Of a stretch of 64,000 bases of DNA, positions 57,902-64,000 are shown in pieces. Below the pieces are notes generated by a model that was not told the origin of the DNA, did not search any database, and worked only from the letters and a program-made list of their open reading frames with translations. The translations under genes were made by a program, and so were the position numbers. Within the stretch, counting starts at the first letter, position 1. Every line of letters starts with the position of its first letter. Source of the DNA: Streptomyces griseoloalbus (GTDB taxonomy: Bacteria; Actinomycetota; Actinomycetes; Streptomycetales; Streptomycetaceae). The DNA lies in NCBI GenBank assembly GCA_014650015.1, contig BMUD01000002.1, positions 186,001 to 250,000 on the forward strand, read 5' to 3'.

Positions 57902-58466
57902 CGGGCACGTCCCGCTGCGACGGGCCGGTCAGCTCCTTGACCAGCAGCTCGAACTGCAGATCGGCGCGCTGCGGAATGCCGAAGCGCTCATCGCCGTACG
58001 GGAAGGGAGTCATCTTTCCCGTACGGCGGTAGCCGCGCCGCTCGTACCAGGCGATCAGGTCCTCCCGCAGGGAGATCACCGTCATGTGCATCTCATCCAC
58101 GCCCCACGTCTCGCGGGCCCGGCGCTCCGCCTCGGCGATGATCGTCCTGCCGAGTCCGGCCCCCTGGAGGGCGGGGCTGACCGCGAACATCCCGAAGTAG
58201 GCGTACGCGCCGCGGTGTTCGAGCTGGCAGCAGGCGACGATCCGGCCCTCGCGCTCCACCGTCAGCAGTCGGCTGTCCGGCGACTTGACGACTTCCCGCA
58301 CGCCCTCCGGGTCGGTCCGCTGCCCCCGCAGGAGGTCCGCCTCCGTGGTCCACCCGACCCGGCTGGAGTCTCCCCGGTACGCCGACTCGATCAGCGCGAC
58401 GAGGGCGTCCACGTCGGCGTCGGTGGCGTCGCGGAAGGTCAGTGCGGTGTCGGTGGCGGATTCCAT
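57891..58466 (-). CDS. GNAT family N-acetyltransferase
   Basis: A 191-residue acetyltransferase. It begins TALTFRDATDADVDALVALI; the acetyl-CoA motif is MFAVSPALQGAGLGRTIIAE (Q/RxxGxG/A), with DLIAWYERRGYRRTGKMTPF as motif B. ATG 58466 has GGAG upstream. The C-terminal extension (GDERFGIPQRADLQFELLVK) is a Streptomyces feature of this subgroup. The substrate is unknown; small amines or protein N-termini are typical for the fold. Confidence 0.92.
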   Translation of the reverse strand: MESATDTALTFRDATDADVDALVALIESAYRGDSSRVGWTTEADLLRGQRTDPEGVREVVKSPDSRLLTVEREGRIVACCQLEHRGAYAYFGMFAVSPALQGAGLGRTIIAEAERRARETWGVDEMHMTVISLREDLIAWYERRGYRRTGKMTPFPYGDERFGIPQRADLQFELLVKELTGPSQRDVPVTR

Positions 58467-58556
58467 GGGCGCGTCTCCGTTTCGTGTGCGTCGCCTTCGG
58501 CGCGGCTGAGCAGGGAACGAGACTAACCCGGCCGACGCTGCGGCTACGCTCGGCGC

Positions 58557-58958
58557 ATGGTGCATGTACTGGGCAGCCGCGTCCTGCTCCGCCCCACCGA
58601 TCCCGACCGCTCCCGCGCCTTCTACGGCGAGCAGTTGGGCCTGGCCGTCCACCGCGAGTTCGGCACGGGCCCGGAGCGCGGCACCGTCTACTTCCTCGGC
58701 GGCGGATTCCTGGAGCTCTCGGGCCGCTCGGAGGAGGCCCCCTCGACTGCGTCCCCGGCGGTACGGCTCTGGCTCCAGGTCGAGGACATCACGGCGGCGC
58801 ACGACGAACTGACGGCCAAGGGGGTCGGCATCGTCCGTCCTCCGGTCAAGGAGCCGTGGGGGCTGATCGAGATGTGGATCGCCGACCCGGACGGCACACC
58901 GATCGTGCTGGTCGAGATCCCCGCCGAGCATCCCCTGCGCTACCGGCCGGGGATCTGA
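58557..58958 (+). CDS. VOC family protein (glyoxalase/bleomycin-resistance fold)
   Basis: A 133-residue single-module pair of beta-alpha-beta-beta-beta units. VLLRPTDPDRSRAFYGEQLG gives the first, AAHDELTAKGVGIVRPPVKE and WIADPDGTPIVLVEIP the second. A metal-site His near the start (MVHVLGSR) and Glu in IVLVEIP are candidates. TACGCT lies 6 bases before ATG 58557 with no ribosome-binding site, so a leaderless transcript is likely. Function within the VOC superfamily is not predictable. Confidence 0.9.
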   Translation: MVHVLGSRVLLRPTDPDRSRAFYGEQLGLAVHREFGTGPERGTVYFLGGGFLELSGRSEEAPSTASPAVRLWLQVEDITAAHDELTAKGVGIVRPPVKEPWGLIEMWIADPDGTPIVLVEIPAEHPLRYRPGI

Positions 58959-59076
58959 GGCGGCGGATCGGGCGGGAGGCGGCGCCGCCGTCCCGCGGCC
59001 GGTCGTCCCGCGCCGGATGGCCGGGGCCGCGGGCCGGGCTTAGCGTGCTGAAGGGGCCCGCGGCGGAAGGAGCGCC

Positions 59077-59844
59077 ATGAAACTGTCCGCGCCGGTGACC
59101 GGTGGGCCCTGCTGGGTCGAGCTGGGGACCACCGACCTGGAGTCCGCCCAGCGGTTCTACACACGGCTGTTCGACTGGCGTCCCGAGACGGACCCGCGCG
59201 AGGAGGCCGGTGGTTACACGGTCGCGCACCTCGGTGACGCCGCGGTCGCCGCGCTGGCGCCGCTGTACCGGGAGGCGCGGCCCGTCGCCTGGAACGTGTC
59301 GTTCGCCGTGACCGACGCCGATGCCACCCTGCGGGAGGTGCGTGCGGCGGGCGGGCAGACGCTGCTCGAGGCGACGGACGTGTTCGACATGGGCCGTTTC
59401 GCGGTGGCCGCCGATCCCACCGGTGCCGTCTTCCAGTTGTGGCAGGCGGGTGCCTTCCCGGGCGCCGGCGTGTTCAACGTGCCCGGGTCACTGGGCTGGG
59501 TGGAACTGCTGACCCGGGCGCCGCAGCAGGCCGTGTCCTTCTACACCGGCGTGTTCGGCTGGAGTGTGGCCCCTTCCCGGCGCTACCCGCAGTGGGGCAT
59601 CGACGGCGCGGACTTCGGCGGCCTGGTGACGATGGACGACAAGTTCCCCCACGAGGTGCCGGCGCACTGGCTGCCGTACTTCGCGGTCGACGACGTGGAC
59701 GCCGCCGCGGCGACGGCGACGCGGGCACGGGGCACGGTGCTGATGGAGCCCGTCTCGCATCCGGAGGGTCCGCGCATCGCCGTGCTGCGCGATCCGCAGG
59801 GGGCCATGTTCGGCGTGTACCGGGCCGCGGACGAGGCCGCGTGA
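59077..59844 (+). CDS. VOC family protein, two-module
   Basis: A 255-residue protein with two complete VOC modules: CWVELGTTDLESAQRFYTRL with FAVAADPTGAVFQLWQAG, and LGWVELLTRAPQQAVSFYTG with IAVLRDPQGAMFGVYRAA. This duplicated form resembles the hydroxylase/glyoxalase-like proteins common in Streptomyces (the CFP30B type). Both C-terminal ADPTGAVF/RDPQGAMF strands end in the usual E/Y position without a clear Glu ligand, so metal binding is doubtful. ATG 59077 has GGAAGGAG upstream. Role unknown. Confidence 0.91.
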   Translation: MKLSAPVTGGPCWVELGTTDLESAQRFYTRLFDWRPETDPREEAGGYTVAHLGDAAVAALAPLYREARPVAWNVSFAVTDADATLREVRAAGGQTLLEATDVFDMGRFAVAADPTGAVFQLWQAGAFPGAGVFNVPGSLGWVELLTRAPQQAVSFYTGVFGWSVAPSRRYPQWGIDGADFGGLVTMDDKFPHEVPAHWLPYFAVDDVDAAAATATRARGTVLMEPVSHPEGPRIAVLRDPQGAMFGVYRAADEAA

Positions 59845-59961
59845 GCACAGGAGGGCGCACGGCGACCCCGACGGGTCCCTTCGAGTACACAACGGGACCC
59901 GGCGGCCCGGACGGGGCCTCGCGGGCATGAGACACGCGCACGGCGACCCGGAGATGGGCCG

Positions 59962-60567
59962 TCACGCCCGCAGCGCGCCCAGACGTCCTTCCAGTTGCCC
60001 GAGCAGCGTGCCGAGCAGGGCGGCGAGTTCACCGAGTTCCGGGCCGTCCAGGCCGGACAGCGCGGCGGTCTCGTAGGCGAGCTGCGCGGGCAGGATGCCG
60101 TCGACCAGGTCGCGCCCGGGGGCGGTGAGGCGGACGTGCGCGACCCGGCGGTCGCGGGCGTCGCCGCGGCGTTCCACCAGTCCCCGTTCGGTGAGCTGCT
60201 TGAGGCGCTTGGTGACGGCGGCCCCCGAGGAGAAGGTCTCGCGGGCCAGTTCGCTCGGGGTCAGCTCGTGGCCGGTGCGGCGCAGCGCGCCGAGCAGGTC
60301 GAACTCCGGGCGGGTCAGCCCGGCCCGGCGCAGCGGGGCGTCCTCCGCCTGCTGGAGGAGGGCTGCGCAGCGGTTGATACGGCCGATGACCTCCATGGGG
60401 CCGGTGTCGAGGCCGGGGTGGACGGCCCGCCACTGCCGGACGACCTCGGCGACCGTGTCGCCCCGCCCGGGGCCGGGCAGGTCCACTCCGGTCACGGACG
60501 GCTCCTCCCCGCCGGTCGCGGACGGCTCCTCGCCGCCGGTCGCCGATGGTCCTTCGGTCGCCGTCAT
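59962..60567 (-). CDS. MarR family transcriptional regulator with N-terminal repeats
   Basis: A 201-residue winged-helix regulator. Residues 5-30 hold a repetitive acidic head: (PSATGGEE)n with three near copies, which is unusual. The MarR fold is RAGLTRPEFDLLGALRRTGH, ELARETFSSGAAVTKRLKQL and RGLVERRGDARDRRVAHVRL. ATG 60567 overlaps the stop of the FUSC transporter (ATGA), so it is made with the transporter, and probably represses the operon from the promoter beyond 62249. The 24-bp repeats coding for the head lie at 60495-60550. Confidence 0.9.
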   Translation of the reverse strand: MTATEGPSATGGEEPSATGGEEPSVTGVDLPGPGRGDTVAEVVRQWRAVHPGLDTGPMEVIGRINRCAALLQQAEDAPLRRAGLTRPEFDLLGALRRTGHELTPSELARETFSSGAAVTKRLKQLTERGLVERRGDARDRRVAHVRLTAPGRDLVDGILPAQLAYETAALSGLDGPELGELAALLGTLLGQLEGRLGALRA

Positions 60568-62249
60568 GGCCGTACGTCCTCCGTGTCCGTGCCGGTGCCG
60601 GGGTCCGGGAGCAGCCCCTGGCGTCGTACCGTCGCCGCGAGCGTACGGTGTCCCGACCGCTCGGCGAGCACGACCCGCTCCTGGGGCAGCGCGCGCTGCC
60701 ACCACTCGCCGGCCGCGGCGTCGGCGGTGGTCCGCAGGTCGACCAGGGCGGTGGCGAGGTCGCGGCGGGCGGTCTCCAGGGCCGTCGGCGCGGCCTGCGG
60801 ATCGGCCAGGACGCGGGCGGCGCCTTCGCGGGCCCGGTCGACGGCGGTGAGGCAGCGTTCGACGCGGTCGCCCGCCCGCCGGTCGGTGACGGCCAGGGCG
60901 GCGACGAACCCGACCACGGCGCCGACGAGGGTGTCCACCGCACGCTCGGTGACCAGGTCGCCGGTCCGCTGCGGGCCGGCGAACTCGGTGACGAGCAGCG
61001 CCAGCGGGGTGACACAGACGCTGCCGAGCCAGTAGTTGCGGCTGATGAGCGCCTCGGCGCCGAAGCTGAAGGCCAGGCAGCACAGGACGAGTGCGAGCGG
61101 GCCGAGGTGGGCGACCGGTGCCACGGCGGCGAAGAGGAGGACGCCGGCGAGGTTGCCGACGACGCGCTGTACGGTCCGGCCCCAGGTGAGGCTGAGGTTG
61201 GCCTGGTAGAGCGCGGCGGCGGTGACCAGGGCCCAGTAGGGGCGGCCGATGCCGAGGGCGAGGGAGGCGTACCCGGCGAGCGCGCAGCCAAGGGCGGTGC
61301 GCACGGCGAGCGGGGTGAGCCCGGCCCGCAGGGTGCGCTGCCCAGTGACCCGTTCGGCGGCCACGCCGAGGAGTTCGGCGGCGCCCGCGCGGGGGTCGTC
61401 GGTGCGCGGGACGGCTCCGGTTCCGCGCAGGGCACGAGCCCAGGCGCGCAGGCGCGCGGGGTCGGCGTCGGCGGGCGCGGCGAGGGCGACCTCGGCACGG
61501 ACCACGAGCCGTTCCAGGGCGCGGCGGGCGCCGGAAGGCCGGTTTCCGGCGGAGAGCAGGGACTGCCAGGCGGACTGCACGGCGGCGTAGGCGGCGGCGC
61601 GGGCCCCGGTGTGGCCGTCGCCGGTGCCGCCGGTTGCGGCGTACGCGGCAGCGGTGTCCAGGGCGTGGGCGGTGGCGCGGCGTTCGGGGCCGTGCGGCCT
61701 GATCAGGGCGGGTGCCATGCCCACCAGCCAGGCCCAGACGCCGGCCGCGGCGGCGAGCCCGAGGTGGCCGGGGACCTGCCCGAGGGTTTGCGGTACGAAC
61801 AGCGCGGCGGAGCTGACGAAGGTGAGGACGACGTTGCCGGGTGGTCCGAGGCGGGTGGCGTCGCACAGCGCCTTCTGCGCGGCGGCCAGTACGGCGCCGA
61901 CGGTGACCAGGACGACGGCGTTCCCGGTGAGGGAGGCGGCGACCAGGGCCGCGGCGAGGCCGCCGAGCATGCCGAGCACCACTCCCGCCAGCACCCGGGC
62001 CCGGGCGGCGTACGGACGGTTGTGGGCGTACAGGGCGCACAGGGATCCGGCCATGGTGTACATGGCGAGATCGAGCCGGCCGAGCGTGGCCAGGAGCAGG
62101 CTGGGCGGTGCGACCGAGGCGACCACGCTGAGGGCCGGTTTGAACCAGATGTCGGAGGGGCGCCCGAGGCGCAGCGCGCCGGCGAGCGGAAGACGCCGGG
62201 TGGGCCGGACGGTGGGGGGCGGGGTAGGGGGAGGGGTCGCACTGCTCAT
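60564..62249 (-). CDS. FUSC family membrane protein
   Basis: A 561-residue inner-membrane protein of the fusaric acid resistance (FUSC/YccS) type. Two blocks of about five or six helices, the first with LVAASLTGNAVVLVTVGAVL and the second with LALVLCCLAFSFGAEALISR, are separated by a cytoplasmic helical stretch. IGRPYWALVTAAALYQANLS is the FUSC signature. These pumps export aromatic acids or other weak acids. The stop overlaps the marR start. ATG 62249 has only a weak ribosome-binding site. Confidence 0.9.
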   Translation of the reverse strand: MSSATPPPTPPPTVRPTRRLPLAGALRLGRPSDIWFKPALSVVASVAPPSLLLATLGRLDLAMYTMAGSLCALYAHNRPYAARARVLAGVVLGMLGGLAAALVAASLTGNAVVLVTVGAVLAAAQKALCDATRLGPPGNVVLTFVSSAALFVPQTLGQVPGHLGLAAAAGVWAWLVGMAPALIRPHGPERRATAHALDTAAAYAATGGTGDGHTGARAAAYAAVQSAWQSLLSAGNRPSGARRALERLVVRAEVALAAPADADPARLRAWARALRGTGAVPRTDDPRAGAAELLGVAAERVTGQRTLRAGLTPLAVRTALGCALAGYASLALGIGRPYWALVTAAALYQANLSLTWGRTVQRVVGNLAGVLLFAAVAPVAHLGPLALVLCCLAFSFGAEALISRNYWLGSVCVTPLALLVTEFAGPQRTGDLVTERAVDTLVGAVVGFVAALAVTDRRAGDRVERCLTAVDRAREGAARVLADPQAAPTALETARRDLATALVDLRTTADAAAGEWWQRALPQERVVLAERSGHRTLAATVRRQGLLPDPGTGTDTEDVRP

Positions 62250-62267
62250 GGGAAACAACGTTAGCAG

Positions 62268-62276
62268 GTAATTTAC
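62268..62276. promoter_or_regulatory. Candidate MarR operator upstream of the FUSC operon
   Basis: GTAATTTAC has GTAA/TTAC arms in an A+T-rich stretch 19 bases before the FUSC start codon. Position and symmetry fit MarR autoregulation; binding is inferred. Confidence 0.4.
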
Positions 62277-62406
62277 TCGTGAATCATATGCCCTGACCTG
62301 CCGCTCACCTCCGCACGCTCCCCGCGCACCCCCGTGCGCTCGCGTGCCCGCCGCCGGGATCGGGCATCCCCTCAACGACCGTCGAGCGGGCGAGGGGGAG
62401 GATCGG

Positions 62407-62967
62407 GTGCACGGACCGGCGTCGTCCGGCTGGCTGCTCGTCGCGCTCTGCGCGGCGACCGGCGCCTACTGTCTGCTGCGGACGCGCAGCCGCGTGGAGG
62501 AGCAGCGCCGTGCCGCGGGCGGCGAGGCGCTGATGGGCTTCGGCATGGCCGTGATGGCGGTGCCGGCGACGGCGTTCACCCCGCCGGTCTGGGCCTGGCC
62601 GGCCTGCGCGGCGGTGTTCGCTCTCGCCGGTCTGCCCGCGCTCCGGGCGGCCCGCACGGGCGCGTGTCATCTTCACCATCTGATCGGGGCCGGAGCGATG
62701 GTCTACATGGCGGTGACCATGGCCACCTCCCCCGGGAGCGGAGACGGACACGGGCATGCGCAGGGCGACGCGGGCATACCCCTGCCGACGGGGGCCCTGC
62801 TGCTCTATTTCGTCGCGTACGTGCTCGTGACGGGCGTACGGCTGGTGCCCGTGGCCGCCGTGGCGGGGGACGGCCGGGGTGCCGGCTGGGGTGACCGGCC
62901 GGAACTGACGCGGGCCTGCCGACTGTCCATGGCCATCGCGATGGTGGCGATGCTGCTGACGATGTGA
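62407..62967 (+). CDS. DUF5134 domain membrane protein
   Basis: A 186-residue polytopic protein with five membrane segments, among them WLLVALCAATGAYCLL, WPACAAVFALAGLPAL, GAGAMVYMAVTMATS and LLLYFVAYVLVTGVRLV. CHLHHLIGAGAMVYM and a His-rich loop (GDGHGHAQGD) are typical of DUF5134 and suggest metal contact. GTG 62407 has GGGAGG upstream. It precedes an M56-type peptidase by 100 bases, a pairing common in Streptomyces. Function unknown. Confidence 0.82.
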   Translation: MHGPASSGWLLVALCAATGAYCLLRTRSRVEEQRRAAGGEALMGFGMAVMAVPATAFTPPVWAWPACAAVFALAGLPALRAARTGACHLHHLIGAGAMVYMAVTMATSPGSGDGHGHAQGDAGIPLPTGALLLYFVAYVLVTGVRLVPVAAVAGDGRGAGWGDRPELTRACRLSMAIAMVAMLLTM

Positions 62968-63067
62968 GGGCGGATACGCTCCGGCGGTGCGGGCGCGGCA
63001 CCGTTGCCTGCGTCACTTCGGTTCACCGGTCCGCACACGGAGGGGCCCGCGCTCATAGGCTGCTCGC

Positions 63068-64000
63068 ATGATCCTCCCCGCGGCCCTGCTGCTGCTCGGT
63101 GTCCTGACCGCCGTCATGGGGCCCCGGCTGCTCGCCCGGGCCGACTGGCCGGACCGAGAACCGGTGGTGGCGCTGTGGGCGTGGCAGTGCGTGATCGCGA
63201 CGGTGCTGCTGTGCTGTGCCCTGTCGATGACGTTCAGCGCGGCGGCGGCCTGGCAGGCGGTGGGCGGTCATGTGTTCGCCACCGCGCCCCGGGCGGTCGT
63301 GGAGGCGTACGCCCTCGGCACGGCCGGACTCTGGGCGGAGGCCACCGCGGTGGCACTGGCGTGCGGCGGGCTGTGGAGCGCGGCGATGCTGGTCCGTGAG
63401 GTCGTACGGGCCCGCGCACGGCGTCGGGCGCGCCGGGCCGACCTCCAGGTGCGGGCGCCGCTGCTGCCCGGGGAGGAGCCGGGCGCCGACCGGCTCGTGG
63501 TCCTGGAGGGCGAGCGGCCCGACGCCTGGTGGCTGCCGGGCACCCCGCCCCGACTGGTCGTCACCACGGCCGCGTTGCGCCGGCTGAAGGGCAGGCAGCT
63601 GGACGCCGTCCTCGCGCACGAGCGGGGGCATGCGCAGGCCCGGCACGACTGGCTGCTGCACTGCTCCTCCGCGCTGGCGGACGGGTTCGGGCAGGTTCCG
63701 GTGTTCGCGGCGTTCCGCGACGAGATGCACCGGCTCGTCGAACTCGCCGCCGACGACATGGCGTCGCGCCGCTTCGGCCGGCTGACCACCGCCCTCGCCC
63801 TGGTGGAACTCAACGAGCACCGCGGGGTGTTCGGCCCCTGTCCGGCCCCGCAGGCCCTTGTCACGGCCCGCGTGCACCGTCTGCTCACTCCCCCGGACCG
63901 GCTCACCGCGGGACGGCGGCTGCGGCTGACCGCCGCGGCGTCGCTGGTACCGGTGATCCCCGTACTCGTGGCGTTCGTACCGGGATTGCGGGCACTGGGG
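63068..64000 (+). CDS. M56 family metallopeptidase (partial)
   Basis: A BlaR/MecR-like membrane zinc peptidase cut by the right edge, with 311 codons visible. It starts ILPAALLLLGVLTAVMGPRL (first helix) and has further helices at about 35-60 and 85-110. The zinc site is LDAVLAHERGHAQARHDWLL (HERGH, residues about 182-186) with the downstream Glu in VELAADDMASRRFG. The last visible residues enter another helix (ASLVPVIPVLVAFVPG). TAGGCT lies 6 bases before ATG 63068, so the mRNA may be leaderless. The usual partner, a BlaI-type repressor, is not upstream and could lie beyond the window. Confidence 0.9.
   Translation, partial: MILPAALLLLGVLTAVMGPRLLARADWPDREPVVALWAWQCVIATVLLCCALSMTFSAAAAWQAVGGHVFATAPRAVVEAYALGTAGLWAEATAVALACGGLWSAAMLVREVVRARARRRARRADLQVRAPLLPGEEPGADRLVVLEGERPDAWWLPGTPPRLVVTTAALRRLKGRQLDAVLAHERGHAQARHDWLLHCSSALADGFGQVPVFAAFRDEMHRLVELAADDMASRRFGRLTTALALVELNEHRGVFGPCPAPQALVTARVHRLLTPPDRLTAGRRLRLTAAASLVPVIPVLVAFVPGLRALG

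Overview
This window is high-GC actinobacterial chromosome, almost certainly Streptomyces. The evidence is the strong third-position G/C bias, the many GTG and TTG starts, ATGA/GTGA translational coupling, mycothiol- and F420-type enzymes, CsoR- and CebR-like operators, and families such as DUF6332, DUF4865, DUF6421, DUF6986 and DUF2975. I saw no tRNA, rRNA, CRISPR array, IS element, phage gene or polyketide/NRPS gene. The text reads as chromosomal accessory/arm metabolism with several small scars of gene loss.

Layout. 1-4.6 kb: an FtsX-type ABC exporter with a SHOCT protein, divergent from a TetR regulator that leads a DUF4865-phosphotriesterase-like pair. 4.6-9.2 kb: an F420/FMN oxidoreductase, a beta-hydroxyacid dehydrogenase coupled to a ROK protein, an AlkB dioxygenase and an RlmG-like rRNA methyltransferase. 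9.2-11.9 kb: a ketose-bisphosphate aldolase and a SIS isomerase, divergent from a DeoR repressor. 12-15.9 kb: a GH15 trehalase/glucoamylase, a copper-linked secreted protein with a CsoR-type operator, and a PAP2 phosphatase. 16.3-19.1 kb: a coupled Gfo/Idh-PmoA-cupin operon behind a LacI-type operator. 19.3-23.5 kb: a CitB-type response regulator without its kinase, and a tripartite tricarboxylate transporter (TctC-TctB-TctA).

23.6-28.1 kb: a perfect CebR-type box before a secreted SGNH esterase and a GH5 mannanase, both with CBM2-like tails, then a class F sortase beside a repetitive wall-associated protein. 28.3-34.4 kb: an MFS exporter, an SDR, a mycothiol-dependent enzyme, a MarR regulator whose divergent MFS target seems deleted, a DUF6332 protein and a two-component pair. 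34.8-43.6 kb: a geranylgeranyl-reductase-like enzyme, an M20 peptidase, a metallo-beta-lactamase-fold protein, a P-loop kinase/Nudix fusion, a small secreted protein with three tandem-repeat blocks, a ROK glucokinase divergent from a LacI regulator, a GGCT-like protein and a junction of two gene fragments.

43.6-64 kb: a DUF2975/XRE pair under a perfect inverted repeat, an HpcH/HpaI-like lyase, electron-transfer flavoprotein (EtfBA), a flavin reductase, thioredoxin and PlsC acyltransferase, two envelope hypotheticals, a B3/B4-transglutaminase operon with an operator inside its promoter, a DUF6421-SDR-threonine aldolase operon, a glycerophosphodiesterase, GNAT and VOC proteins, a FUSC transporter with MarR, a DUF5134 protein and a truncated M56 peptidase at the right edge.

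How the genes work together. Several units are carbon scavenging: mannan hydrolysis and deacylation outside the cell, sugar kinases and aldolases inside, and tricarboxylate uptake. EtfBA supplies electron transfer for acyl-CoA dehydrogenation. The least understood cassettes are the sortase/repeat-protein pair, the DUF6421 operon and the B3/B4-transglutaminase operon. Function calls rest on motif recognition by eye; no database search was possible.
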